DNA of 64,000 nucleotides, taken from positions 31,126 to 95,125 of the forward strand of contig JACCLO010000042.1 of the NCBI GenBank assembly GCA_029448655.1, written 5' to 3'. Shown here one piece after another: positions 45,545 to 58,377 of this stretch. This DNA comes from Wolfiporia cocos. Lineage: Eukaryota; Basidiomycota; Agaricomycetes; Polyporales; Phaeolaceae. The notes under the pieces are model-generated. The model did no database searches and was not told the DNA's origin. It saw nothing but the letters and a program-made list of their open reading frames with translations. The translations under genes and the position numbers were made by a program. Position 1 is the stretch's first letter, and each line of letters begins with the position of its first letter.

Positions 45545-48500
45545 ATGTCTGCCTCCGATTCTCCTTTCAAATTGCTGCAGCAGACTATCTCAAAATCTCG
45601 CGCCAAGAATAGCAAAAGTCTAGCAGAGGCCCTCGAGAAGGTGTCCTCCCACCTCGTCTTACTCGTAAGGCAGCTATTTGGGGCTCAGTGGATGTCTGTT
45701 CATCATCATATAGAATTTATCCACGATATCCGAGCAAGCATCCAAAGTGTTATCTCAGTGTCTGCGCAGGCCCCTTCTTCCCATATACTCTGCTTTTCCG
45801 CAGCCTGCCCTTGAAGCCGCTGCCGCGATTTTCTACAAGGTCTATCACGAGAAGGTTCTCCCAACTCTTAGAAAGCAGCAGAATGAGCAACAGGGGTTAT
45901 GGGAAGGAGTGCTCAACTCTCTCTTGTCCGGTGTTCTCGTATGCTTTAGTTCGATGTTTACGCTTTGTCCGGGAAGCTGACTATGTCCAGGATTTTCTCG
46001 ATGAAAGTGAAAACGGTAATCTCCATCCCCATTCCCTTCTTCAGATGGGCTCATGGGTGCGCTAGACAAAGGCAAAAGTAGCAAAGCAAAGGACGTCATA
46101 GCAGCCACGCTTTTTCCCAATCTATGCGACATATGTTTCTCACCAACTGCTCCGATGATAAGTACTGGTTTACGATGCACTGTACGGTCTCTTACACCTT
46201 TATTTATGCGCCAAACTTACACTCATTTCGACATTACCAGGCATATACTCTTCTCGCCGATTCTGCTGCGATGCATCACGCCAATCAACACACGCTTCGT
46301 GACGACCAAATCCTTGGAGGGTGAGCCTGATTCCATTTTACCTTACTATGCCGCATACCATTTCTTGTGCGTAGTCGTCGCCTCGGAGCCACCATCTGGC
46401 GCACCAAAGGTAAGCTCTCTCGAAGCAGCGTCATGTCAGATTCCGATACCATGATCCAGATTTCCTTCCTCTGGAGAGCTTGTTGACGCTATTTGCGCGT
46501 CTATTGCCTTCAACGAAGGGGGCTGCCTCCGGTCGCGCAAACCGTACTGCATTCATCCAGTCTGTGTTCAGCAAGTCGTCTCCCCCGGAAACCACCAGCA
46601 TCGGACAAAAAGGTCACGGGGCTGCTTGAGAACGTGCCCTCGGAGGACTGGGACGTGACCTCACGGAAGATTGCCGAAGCACTGGCTGCTGGCGACCGGA
46701 CTTTGTGAGTAACTTAAGCTGCCGTATTATCACGCTGACCGGCGCCATATAGCCCGCAGCCTTTTGCGATAGAAGAAGTCTGTGCCTGTGGGCAAACACA
46801 ACGATGCGATAGGCTATATGTCGATCCCAAGGCAATACTCGTGAACATGCTCATAGAAGTGTGCCTTTTGACCTTATTCGATGTCCGTCATACGGCGAGC
46901 TGATTATATGTTCATACATCGATACAGGATAACCAATATGAATCCCTGACAATCTCATACACTTCCATACACAAAATAGATATCCTGCGCGAGCGTTCTG
47001 GCGAGGAGAGGGTCGGCGCGCAGGTGCAAATTGTCATGTGCAGTCCTCCTATTCTCGGAGGAGAACCGATAACCTCTGGCATAGACGAAAGCGGCCCAGT
47101 TGTAACGTTTACTCTTACGAGCGGCGATCTGGACAGATTCGCAAATGCGTTGCGCGACAGAGGTCAAGTAAGAAAGCGTAGCTTATACTTTCTATCTGGT
47201 TTGCGAGTGCTGACACGGTATCGTAATGCAGGGACAGAAGTATAGAGAGATACTCCCACCGAAGCTATCACTAGCGACGTCGCCACTGGTTTTAGATTTT
47301 GACACCCAGGGCAAGCCGATGAAACAACTAAGCCAATCCGAGGTGCGCTAAATTGATCGCATTCTTCCATGACTGATCTCCACTCACTAGAGGATTGAGA
47401 AAGTCCAACAATGTGAGTATCACACAATCCATAGCATCCGCGCTCATCAACACTGTCAACTTTCCGCTAGTCTACAATACCAACCAAAGCAGTGACGAAC
47501 TCAGCTGCGGATCAGACCTTGATAACGCGACTAGTTCGAGATCTTCTGCTATCGACGAACGTCAGTCTATGAAATCTACGCCCCATATGCGTTCGAAAAA
47601 TGTCCGAAGAGAAGCCTTTGGCGCAAGCGATGAGGAACTATGTGATCCATCTGACGTCGACTCGGTTCTGCTGGCCCCGCCTCAACGTAGGCAACGGTCG
47701 GAAGGCCCTAGAGTAATCTCCACTAGGTCAGCCAAATCGTCCGAATCCCGACTTGCCGGGAAAACCCGCAAGTCGACCAATAACTCTGTTGCCGCCAAGG
47801 CCTACAAGAGAAAGCGAGATTCTACTGAGTGCAGCGAAGACGGTCCTAACTCAGATAAGCTGGCAGAGGACGCTGTTGCCAATAAACGATCCAAGACTTC
47901 CCCGACAGGTCGTAGCGCTCTTTGCACACCAGATCCTCCAGAGCGCACGGAATCTCAGGTGCTTCAGCCTCGTTCTACAGCGGCGACTAGGGCAACCAAC
48001 AGATATCACGGCGAAAAGGAGAAAATATGTTCTCCTACCTCATGCTCCCACATGATTGACTATGGTGCTCTACCCGAATCCGATCCATTTTCGTCTACTC
48101 GGAACACGTTGTCTCCTCTCACAGCTTTGTTTGCTCGTCGCAAGAAGGCCGACAATAAGCCTGCCCTGGAAAGCAAAGCCCCTCAGTCGAGCACGACCAA
48201 AGGTAGACCTCATAAAGCAAAGCTCTGGAAGACAAAACCGTCTCCGCCGGGCCCTATCATCTACCAGGGAGCCTCGGACGACGATCCGTTATGTGACAGG
48301 CATGAGCTATCTGACACGTTCGTCGAGGACGAACCTGTCGAAGAGACTAAGGAAAATCAATCGGAAGTAAAAATCAAGACACACGCAAAGCATGTGGTCC
48401 CTGCTCTCGCAGCCAGTGCTTCGACAACGGACAAAAGGGTATGTTTGTTCTCTTGCGTTCTCGTGATTGATGAGAAAGCCATATCATGGTCGTGGACTAC

Positions 48501-49929
48501 AGAGGGTCGAAATGTCGAACCCTGCCTTGCAAGAGAAAGCTCACCCATTGTCAGGTTCTACCAACATTGCTAAGGCGCGTGTACCGTGACACTTTCTACG
48601 CCATACGCTAATACTAAAACAGTCCACAAGCAAAAAGAGAAAGATTGCGCCATGGGCCAACCTCACTTCTGAAGCCCCTCACAGATCTGCGACTGTAGAC
48701 AACAGTACGAGCGGAGTTCCTGGTGTTCACCATGAAGAAACCATACAGCCTACACTGAATACTTTGGGATGCACATCTCTGTCCAAGAAGTCTATGTCAT
48801 CATCCGCATCTGAAAGCCTCTTGACGGGATCTGGTAATGTTCATACAGGGCCTCTGCCTGAGGAGCCAGCCACCGCTGAAGATTCTATGTCAGACATCTC
48901 CGAAGTTGCCAACAAGGCGATACATGCGACCATAGCAGATTCCATGCTCGGAACGAATACCACACCAAGATCCGATCGTATACATTCTCCTGCTCCTCTC
49001 GTCATTCCCTCTCCGGAAAAGCTTGAGCAAACTGATTTTGAGTTGACGGAGGTAACATCTACCCCAATTGGCAAGGTTGTTGAGGTCGATGATTGTGCAG
49101 GAGACTCTGTCTCCACGAGAAAGACCCATCCTAGACATTCCGTTACCTTCGCGCCAGTCGTGGAAGAATGCGAACCGTTGCCGGAGTTGAACTTTGAGAT
49201 TGGTTCTCGGAGTCAGCCCACATCGCTGAGCCCATACAAGCGAGAGAGGGCTACTGGTAAACTTATCCATAGATACAACGGCGCACTTCTGACTTTTGTT
49301 GTTAGTGTCACTGGGACTGCTGCTGCAGGATATTGAACACGAGCCTTTCATAGGGCGACGTGAACGTGGCTCATTCCGGAAAACAAATATAACGGGTGCT
49401 GGGAACCGCTCGCGGTGCAAGGAAGCCACTGCAAATGTCCAAGACATCGAAGATGTTCTGCGGGAGTTGCATCAGGTGCCGTAGAAGCTGCTAAGGATAT
49501 TGCGGTATGCTGAGTATGTGCTCGACCCTCGCAGGCTATTTTCGGCAAGATCACGGATCGCTTTGACAGCGTACGTGAAGAAGTGCACATTGATCGGAGT
49601 GCAATCCTCCGGGAGGCAGCGCAGGATCCTATGCACATGCGTGCGGATAGGTGTGTGCTGACTGCCCATACATACTTCGCATTCTTGCGGACCTGCTGAT
49701 CCCTGTGAACGGCCACTGCAGTGTCGCCCACTTCAACCGCCTTATCGACCTCGAGGCCGAATATGCGTCCTCTGGGCGTGCTGTCATTGACAGTTTGGAA
49801 GAGTTGCTTCGCGCAAATGAAGGGATATGCTGCAAAATAGAAGAGACGATAAAGAGCATCGATCGTACAACACTCGTTGGAAGGATGCCGGTGGTCCTAG
49901 TGGAAATTCCCGCGAGCCTGAGACAGTGA
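45545..49929 (+). CDS. Putative meiotic chromosome axis core protein (Red1/SYCP2-like)
   Basis: About 12 exons, start at 45545 (MSASDSPFKLLQQTISKSR). Exon 1 ends at 45664; the next begins at 45714 with NLSTISEQASKVL. The N-terminal ~250 residues are helical and ARM/HEAT-like. From about 46750 to 47390 comes a PH-like beta-rich block (LYVDPKAILVNMLIED, LTISYTSIHKIDIL, VVTFTLTSGDLDRFANALRD). From 47395 to 49290 is a long disordered, basic and serine-rich region with KRKR and KKRK stretches. The last exons form a coiled coil (ITDRFDSVREEV to VIDSLEELLRANEGICCKIEE), stop at 49927-49929. Helical domain, PH-like domain, linker and terminal coiled coil is the order described for Red1, SYCP2 and relatives, which organise the meiotic axis and bind HORMA proteins. 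The call rests on architecture, not on strong sequence identity. One intron near 46016 would be only 29 bases, which is suspicious. Confidence 0.45.
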
Positions 49930-51180
49930 AAGGAATACAACCATGTTATAGTAGAGAACGCGGTGAGTTCGCTCGATATCACAAACGCTCTAGTACAAAT
50001 CATTGCATGTTGATCATCACATGCAGCTGTAGCATGAAACAGGAAACAAGACACAGCTGTATACAAGCGATCGGTCCACGCACGCCTCAGAAGGGATAGT
50101 GTTAGTTTACATGACCATTGCAAGCGGAAGGTGATATGTGCAATGCATGTAACTCTCACCTAACTACCGTCATCCGGCATTCGATACTCAAATAACTTGT
50201 TGTTCTAACAATGGTATGCCAATAACCCCGTGCAAAACCACCTAGCATTCCAACGCAGCATGAGGAAGCTAAAGTATTCGCCGTGACACCTCGCTACCCA
50301 GCTTCCTTTGTTCATACCGTCTCGATACAGAGCACCTTGTGTTATGCATCCATCGGGCTCATCTCGACCACTGTTGGGGCGCGGCCACTCCTCGCCGGTG
50401 TGGCACCCTTCTCTTCCCATCCCGCGCGCCACACTATCTTCCATTTTCCACACTCTCGTTGAATGGTTACTTCTTCCATCATTGCCGAACACGCTCTCTG
50501 ACACCCGTAACATAAGTTTATATCCAATGACGGCGACAGCCTGAGACATTGTTTCACGGCATTGCGGCGGGTCTCTTGGCACGGAAAGATTAGGTTTACT
50601 TCTCAATAAAATCGGCTATGAGCACAGCTGTGCACGCATCAAAGCACGCATTGGTGAGCCGATTTGCTATCGACCTCCGCCATTATGTGGGCTGGAACTG
50701 CATCAGAATGGTGCCTGTGCGCAGCACACATGAAAGCGTGAAGGGGACTTGCTAGGTGCACCATTCACGAAGGGTTCACGAGCCTAGACGATCATTGCGA
50801 GATGAACGGGCGTGGTGTCTCACTGTGCCTTGCGAACAAGTGCCTCGCTAGTGCAGATGCATTTGGGTGACGGGGATCGCGAGATGAACGGACTTCTCAC
50901 TCTGAGTGCGAGTGAGAGTCGACTTCGTGATCGCGTACTAGCTTGCCGTGAATTGGAAGGGATTAATATGGATCGTAAACGCCCAGCGCCACCGATGCCG
51001 CGAGTCGGCACACTGGTTTGTCAGCATGGGACCCTGGACACCATGCATATATGGTCACCGGAGCACTGGTTGCCGTCCAGTGCAGCGTGGTGACTCTTGC
51101 TTACTGATAGGTAGACTCGCATCTCTCCTATTGACTGCCACCACCACAGCCCTCCCCCTCCCAAGCCCAAGCACGGTGTC
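49930..51180. other. Intergenic region, no gene recognised
   Basis: Open frames up to 133 codons (minus, 50205-50606) show no motifs. The C/T-rich stretch at 51120-51175 is likely the promoter or leader of the kinase-like gene. Confidence 0.5.
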
Positions 51181-53847
51181 ATGTCATCGGGTTTGAAACG
51201 TCCCAGTGACACCCCATCATCACCACGCAAGAAGCCGCGTCCTCAATACAAAACTCTAAAGAGCTTAGTCGAGGAGGCAGCCAAAAAGGTCAACCGCTTG
51301 ATTGAACATGTAAAAAAAGAGATATTGCCGCTTCTGCAGGAGGAGGGTCTTGGTACAGTTGGTGCTAAGCTCGCTATGAGTATTATGGGACTTGTGGTCA
51401 GTGCAGCTTCTGCTCCTGGAGAGAAGGAGTTGGGTGAAATGCAGTACTTGGAAGTACATATCAACATCCCAGATGATTACCCAGATATGGCAAGTAGGCT
51501 TGCTATCTATTCCTGACGTCCCTAGTCCCAAGCTGACATGCACTCAAAAGAGTTACAACTGAATGATTTGAATACACAATATGCGAACCTTGCCTTTTAT
51601 TTCAGGGTACTGCTCAACTCCCTCCCTGCACCATCAGAATTTGCCAAGACGGACGTGTGGGCAGACGTACAAAGAACCCGCGCAGCCATCTTATGTATGC
51701 GTCCCGTTGAAAAGAGCGGTGTGCCGATATGCACGCTCCACGATGTCTTTCGTCTTTTCCGAATTCGACTTGGCACAGACCTTTCTTCAGCCACCGATGA
51801 CCCTATCGCGGTTGCCTCCATCCGTGCTGCCGCCTTATTGTGCAACGAGATGGGAAACCCGTTCGACGATGAGAACGCACGCACAGCGAAATTTAACGAA
51901 TGTGTTCAAGGACTGCTCCCTAACTTTAGGCTCAACCACAAATTTTTTCCCAAACTCGACCGTGCCGTATGCAAACCGGATGCAACGTTGTTCATGGACG
52001 AGGAGGAGATCTTCCCAGTTTGCCTGCGTGAGGACAAGCGTGAGGCGGGCGAAACTGACACAGACTAGACTGTGGGACTCACACTATAACCTTATAGACG
52101 ACTTGAAGATGTTGCAGAAGGTTGGTGAGGAGGCTAGTGGGCGCAAGCAGAGATGGTATGTAACTGTGCGAATGCAGAGAACAAATCTAAGGCTTATCCG
52201 CAGTGATAGCCCTACTTATATACATGTTTTGTTTGGTTACCGGTAAGGGAGCCAAACATGAAGGTGGTCTGTGCGCAGACATAACTAATATGGTTTAGTC
52301 GTAAACTACCATAGACCATGTGCGCCGGTAATGGCCGCACCAGTAAGATCGTTTGTTTGGACCGTAGGTCCATGTTGTGGAAGTGGCTGTAGCTACGTTA
52401 GTAAGCCATGCATGTGATTATTATATTCCGGGATCGGGATATGAGTAATCGTAAGGTCATTGGCATGTGATAACGAGCGGGCCGCTTATCCAATTGTACT
52501 GACATAGCCCGGTATCGGGATATGAGTAAGGCGCGTGACACCGGAGGTTAGTCCGCTGAGTCATTGACGCGTACAAGCGTGTTATGTACGTGTTGTTATG
52601 ACAAGTGGACGTATACCGCGTTGTGTACGTGTTGTTTGGTTGCGTGTACGTGTAGACGGGCGCTTAGCAGCGTAAATGTCTACAAGGTTGTAGAAATACC
52701 AGATAAATAGGTAAAAATACGGGAAAAATAGTGGCATGTCCCAAATCTGTGACAGAAACTGGCTATGACGTCTACATGCAAGTGGCGCACGACTACTCGA
52801 TTGTGGTCAAAACTCTTCGATGTGCATGAAGGCGGGTGCACCAATGTTTCTCCCATGCTTGTTGGGTATGTACTTTGAACCAAACATACATGTTCTTGGG
52901 CGCCCTTATGATTATCACACAGGACCCCATCTGTCCATGCAGGGCGGTTTTTATGATGGAGAGGATTACATAGTGGAACCACTAAGTGCAATGTATTGTA
53001 TGCTACCAGACGTCACCAAAGAGCGACAGAATCAGCTCGCACGGTTGCTGTATGCGCTCGCTAAAGGAGTAGAGGAGCTGAAGGAGTACGTTGCCCAACA
53101 CAATAATGCCACTGTGGGATCAGGTTAATGTCGTCCTACAGGCTGGCTTCATCAACCGCTGAACCACCCTCATTCCCTTGTGGCACCCCTCAAATCTACT
53201 CATCCTGCACGCTGTATGCCGACACCGCTGCCGACACCGCTGCCGACAAACCAAGCACTGGGACCCTCACATTCAAGAAGCCTCTTGTCGTCGATCTCAA
53301 CAACCGAGTGCTGTTCACAGCAACGTTGTCGACGACCTCTGCACGGGAGAAGTTGCCGGAGCAGACACCTGTGGTTGTCAAGCTTGTCAGCGGTTCCTAT
53401 GGCGAAGACATACATCGACTTCTGGCGAAGGAAGGCCTCGTGCCTACCCTCCATGGGTGTGTCTGCTTGGAAGGTGCTCCTGTTGCCTACATCATGGACC
53501 ACTTGGATGGGGATTGGAAGCGCTTACACGACCTCTTACGTGATTTAACCCCTCTGTGCCGTAAGGCTATACGGGAATCATTGGAGAATGTTCTGAAATT
53601 GCTCAAGAAAAAGGGCTTCGTACACGGCGACCTTAGGTCGAGCAATATCATGGCGCGGATCGTTGACGAAGAAAAAGCGGAGATCAAGGTTGTCGACTTT
53701 GATTGGGCGGGCAAAGCCAGTCAGGTATTCTACCCTGCGATGCGCAACGAGTCCATCGGTTGGCCTGGTCGGCCCTGTGGTCCAATTGAAGCTGAGGATG
53801 ACCGCGAACTGCTTGATTCGTGGTGGCCACGAGAAACCCATGTCTGA
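51181..53847 (+). pseudogene. Fungal kinase-like protein (FunK1-type), broken
   Basis: Start at 51181 (MSSGLKRPSDTPSSPRKKPRP); an intron at about 51491-51547 joins DDYPDMA to KLQLNDLNTQ. A long N-terminal region of unknown fold follows. The gene is cut at 52055 by a solo LTR, resumes as GYDVYMQVAHDYS, then needs a one-base frameshift near 52820 to reach GAPMFLPCLLG and GGFYDGEDYIVEPL. The kinase-like part (53250-53847) has VVVKLVSGSYGED, the catalytic loop HGDLRSSN (about 53622; Asp and Asn present, HRD Arg replaced by Gly) and VVDFDWAG in place of DFG. It ends ELLDSWWP plus a short tail. Such proteins form large families in Agaricomycetes, with uncertain activity. The LTR and the frameshift make this copy a pseudogene. 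Confidence 0.75.
52056..52754 (-). mobile_element. Solo LTR inside the kinase-like gene
   Basis: 699 bases, TGACACAGACT to ATCTGTGACA, minus orientation, with target duplication GAAAC at 52051-52055 and 52755-52759. The frame on both sides is the same once the LTR and one duplicate are removed. A TATA-like box (minus) lies near 52215. Confidence 0.92.
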
Positions 53848-55101
53848 TCGTTGTTTCAAAGAATGCTTCACTCCTCCTTCTCTCGCTACATTTGTATGTA
53901 GTTTCCATTCTCGATGTGACTATACCAGCAATGCATACAACCAAAAATACTACGGCTGATCATGGTTTCGGTGATTTGCAAGCGATGCATTGTTGCGCGC
54001 TGGACACCATGCAGACAGTCTGAAGTCGCATACGGAGGCATCAGATCAGCCACAGCCCAGTTAAATTAAATCCAGACACTGGCGGTGGTCCGTGCTTTCC
54101 TTTTTTTGCATTAGACATGTATGACTCCCTTGCACCTGTTTTGAATTATGTACCTTTGTCGTGATTATATGGGCAGCAACACTTGCAGATGTTCGATGGT
54201 GCAACAAGCTGCAAGGCCAGATTGTAATATTGCACATTGAAATCTGACGCTGTGTGCTGCATCGAAAGGCGGTATACACCGGCTTGAGATCCGAGCAGTC
54301 ATATGATTGCAACTTGTGTATCACGATGCAAATACAATCTCGAGCAATATGCCACAGTGGTCAGCGGTATGGATTGCATGACCCCAGCTCACATGTCTCT
54401 AAGCATGGTTTTAACGGGTCACCACAGGTTGATGATTCCTCATATATTGTATGGATATGTTGGCTCTCTGACAATGTCGAGAACGATTTGCATGTGGCTT
54501 CGCTCATTCTGCGGTCCATTCTTAATATACTTGGCTGTTGCAGATATGGTGACGTGGAAAATGGACGTCTCCCCCAGGTCCTCGCCGTACAGCATCTTAG
54601 CCAAAGCATAGTGGGGGATATTGTGCTTCTCGAGGTAGGCATTGATCTTGATGTAGTGAACGATTTCATTGATGCATTTGGTCTATATCACGTGCTGGTG
54701 TGGACCCAATACAATTCTCCAGCCGTAATGCAATAACCATTGCACCAAAAGGGCACAATGCCAACTCTGTTGGCATCGGTGGGTCTCAGTACTTAAGCTA
54801 TTATGGCACATGGTCGTGACATGCTCATGACAGTCTAGCAATACTGCTCCTTGATAATGATGCGTTTGACTTGGTCCGCACCCGTCCGCTCGGCCGACAC
54901 ATCCGTCGCACCAGAGTCCTCAACGGCCATGGAAGAGCTGTCAGCGTCATCTCCGCGTGCTTGCCCATGCAGTGTGAGACTCAACGTATAGTTGCATGCA
55001 GACCCTTTCCTCTTGCACCACGATGAGGGAGGAGTACTGTTAGAATCCCCCTGAGTCAGGTGCCAATTCTCAGGCAGCAGACACCAGTAGATCAGCAGCC
55101 C
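53848..55101. other. Mostly unassigned DNA left of the gypsy element
   Basis: On the minus strand a stop-free stretch at about 54450-54680 reads INEIVHYIKINAYLEKHN and AKMLYGEDLGETSIF, protein-like but unrecognised. A second minus-strand frame (55101 down to a stop near 54838: GLLIYWCLLPENWHLTQ) continues in frame on the far side of the gypsy element (63509-63555), so the element landed in an open reading frame of unknown nature. Confidence 0.4.
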
Positions 55102-55106
55102 CTCCC

Positions 55107-55813
55107 TGTTACGGGTCGAACACCCGTTCGTATATTCGAGTCGCGAATATAGATCGTTCTTCTGCACGTGGGCGTATAGCCGTATGCAAGGCAAATGCTC
55201 GTTAGATGCCTTCAAGTCCTAGGTGAAGTTCCTAGGAGATCGTATAATATCCAATACGCGTTAGAGGATATAATCTGTTCAGGTGCGAGTCGAATAGAAT
55301 ATAAGACTCGCCTAAGTCCGAGAAGTCAGTGTGCACTTCGAGGACTTAGTCGTTTGGTTGCTCGAGTGAGAAATACTGAGCGTAGTTTCCTACGTTTGAG
55401 AACAAGTATAAGACTTCTTGTTTATACAACAAGGTCGAGCTGAAGAGCCTTGACAATAAGTACATGAGCTTTTATACTACGCTGGGTTTTAGGGGTCAAG
55501 TCCATCCCAGATGCCACCGCTACTATCTACGCTATAGTATCAAACGTTTGATAAGTATGTAGTGATGTATCCGAAACGATAGATAGGGATGATGGTGGTT
55601 GAACACCATCTATAAGCTAATAAACGATGAAGGTGAAACGGTGGCAGAGTTGGATCTGCCAAAGGTGAAACGCGCCCTACATGCTAATACAACTGGGGAT
55701 GCGCCCAGTAGAGTCACGAGTAGCCAGGGGGTTGGTTGCGCAACAAGTCCCTGTATCGTATTCGCCCGGTGGTGAGTTCTGTCGATATTCGAAAAATTAA
55801 AATAACCGTAACA
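55107..55813 (-). mobile_element. 3' LTR of the gypsy element
   Basis: 707 bases, TGTTACGGG to ACCGTAACA on the plus strand. It matches 62808-63508 apart from scattered indels and substitutions, and CTCCC flanks its outer side. Confidence 0.93.
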
Positions 55814-55969
55814 TCAGCCCCTCCCTAGGCATTCGTCGGCCTCGACGAATTTTCCAAGTTCCTCTCTTCAGAGTGCCTCGGCGTCCTGTTCATTGTAGAT
55901 GTCGCCGTTCCCGCTGAGGGACGGGGTCGTAGGAGTTCGCCATACGAAGTGTTGGCGGCATTCATTCTG

Positions 55970-57457
55970 TCAATGACCTGGTTGATTGAGCCCACAAGCT
56001 CTGCAAATATAGTCGGGGCAGTCGAGGATCCAGTGGCTAGCGGATCCGCACTGCCGACAGGGTTGTTCAGGCGAGGGCCTTGCTGGTACCCGTAGGAAAA
56101 GGGATATCTCTGAGATATTCGTTGTGTCGGTATCTCCAGTGGTGAGCGGCGCGGTGGAGGTTCCGTTGCGCCCATGTGGGTAAGGAGGCGGTGTCTCGTT
56201 CGTGCTCCCTCGCACCTCGCTCGAACTCCTCGCGGGTAATGCTCTGCACCGATGGAGATCGTCGAATAGGCGGCGTGCTATTCGCTCTTCGCTGTCGTTC
56301 TGGGGTAGCCCTAGGGCTCGTCGGGCGTGCAGGTGGTTCACGTCTCCCGTTGCCTCCCATACCAGGAATACGTGGCGTCGGGTCTCTAACTCCTGTTCGG
56401 CGGGCTCTCTGAGTCTTGGTAGGCAGTGGAAATAATACTCTATCGCCCTCCATAAAATCAAACGGCCTTGCAACTCGGCGTCGTTCGTCGGGGGTGAAAA
56501 AGCAGGCGGGTCGTGGTGTGTATTCGGGTCGACCGGGAGTAACGTGCTCGCGATCCTCGAAGTCGTTGAGCGCGTGTCGTAGTCGGGCCGTCGTGGTGGC
56601 GGCCAATCTGTCGATAAGTCTGTTGGTGAGTAATTCGAGTCCCTCTCTCTGCGCTCTGATCTGCCCCTCCATTCGGACAAGGTCCTCGGTGATGTTCTGG
56701 TACGAGCTGTAGACGTGTGTGAGGTCCTGCGCGATGTCGAAGAGGGCCGACCAGCCATCGGCTCGGCCAGCAAAAGGTCCCTCGGCCCTGTACCAGAGGA
56801 GGGCGTGTCTACTCTGCAGATGCTGGGGGGAGTACCTTCTTGGTGGCGTACCTCGCGGTCGGCCTTCTCGACGATCTGCATCGCCGGGGGTCGTGGTTCG
56901 GCGGGGGAGCTGGTGGCGAGTCGTCGACATACTATTACTGTCCTGTTTTCGAGTGTCGGGGTTGTCCTGACTCTCGTCCTGTGGTAGTCTTTTATCAGCT
57001 CCTTGGAGTGCTCCAAGTTCGCCTCGTCTTCCCATGAATTGTCGGCCGTGGCATAGCCTTTCCACTTGACGAAGTATTGATGCTTCTTTCCTTTCCATCT
57101 GTCAGCCAAGATGGCTTCGACTTCGTATTCCTCCTGTCCCTTGATGATATCAGGTGGCGGCCGTAGGTAATTGGGTCCGTGCACCCTTGTTTCTTTGAAT
57201 GGTTTTAGTAAGGCAGCATGGAATACCGGATGAATTTTCCAGTTCGCCGGTAACTGCAGCCGGTATGTCGTGGGTCCCATCTTTTCTGTGATGGTGAAGG
57301 GTCCTTCCCTTTTTGGTGCTAGCTTGTTAGATTCGTAGGGGATGGTTAGGTTCTTTGCGTCGAGCCAAACCTTGTCTCCTTTCTCGAGCTTCGGTAATTC
57401 TCGGAGGAAAACGTCCCGCCATCTTTTCTGAGCTAGTTCGTGCGCGATGAATGCCAT
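55970..57457 (-). pseudogene. Pol C-terminus: integrase tail, chromodomain, zinc-knuckle extension
   Basis: A 495-codon minus-strand frame. It begins with the end of integrase (GDKVWLDAKNL, then GPFTITEKMG and HPVFHAALLKPF). The chromodomain follows at about residues 109-166 (EEYEVEAILADRW to DNSWEDEANL), which probably guides integration to marked chromatin. About 330 further residues follow. The part from about residue 180 to 320 is low complexity in this frame but protein-like in a neighbouring frame (LFDIAQDLTHVYSSYQN, RPFDFMEGDRVLF), implying at least one frame change. The end returns to this frame: RRHVFLVWEATGDVNHL and a CCHC knuckle CRQCGSASHWILDC, then CRACGLNQPGH and a stop. A zinc-knuckle region after the chromodomain is not standard for gypsy pol. 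Confidence 0.8.
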
Positions 57458-57510
57458 CTTTCGCGCCTCTTTGATCTTTTTGATCCTGTCAACTGCTGCC
57501 AGGACGTTTC

Positions 57511-58290
57511 CTACCCTGTCGTAGTCTGGGAATCCCTTGGAATATAACCCAAGATTATTTCAAGGGCGCAGGTCAGTTTTCGGTTCGCTTGGTGTTGTGC
57601 GCAAATTCGACGTCGGGTAGTCGTTGTACCCATTGGAAAGGGTCGTTCATGCAATAGATACGAAGGTACACTTCGATTTGTTGATTCATCCTTTCCGTTT
57701 GTCCGTCGGTCTGTGGATGGTACGCCGTACTCATCGCAGATTCCGTTCCTGCAGCTTGCATAATTCCTTGAACAGTTTCGATGCGAACTGTGGTCCCTGT
57801 CTGAAATGATCTTTCGGGGAATGCCGTATTGTGAGTATATCTTTCGATGGAATATTTCTGCGGCCCCTTCGCTCGTGATTGTTTTGTCATGGGGTGAGAG
57901 AGATGGCCTTGGATAGGCCATGGTCGACAATCACCATCATGGAGTCATATTTTCCGACTCTTGGCAGGTCGGTGACAAAATCGACCGAGCACTGTGAGAA
58001 GGGAAGGGCGTCCTCCCGTGTCGGTATTGGCTGTAAAGGGGGTTTTAGCGGGTTCCTATCAGGTTTCATCTGTTGACAGATTGCACAGCCTCGGACGTAT
58101 TCCGGTATCATTGTTCCCATGTCAGGCCACCAAAAGTGGGTCTTAACCTGTACTGTTGTACCCCAGATCCCAGGGTGTCCGGCCGGGATCGTGTCGTGGT
58201 ATTTTGAAATGACGTCCCGTCGAAGGCCCTCATCTTTTGGCACGTACATCCTGCCCCTGTAGAGCAGTATCCCATCCGTTGTTGCCATTC
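57511..58290 (-). pseudogene. Integrase of the gypsy element
   Basis: The minus-strand HHCC zinc region (YHDTIPAGHPG, CAICQQMK; about 58200-58070) and the first catalytic Asp (SVDFVTDLP, about 57985) are in one frame. The second Asp (IISDRD, about 57800) and the Glu block ([14 protein letters not shown], about 57715) follow in other frames. At least two frame changes inactivate the copy. Confidence 0.88.
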
Positions 58291-58377
58291 ATCTGCGGTG
58301 GTTCTTGCGGGGAATTCGTCTGTGCCCCTAGAGCACGGATCGCCTGTTCCGCAGATTCATCTCGATCGTTGGCGTTC

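Noticed and set aside
56067..57098. 343-codon overlapping frame as a separate gene
   Set aside because: Its first part is antiparallel-frame noise over the chromodomain; only the middle looks coding and is better explained by a frame change in the extension.
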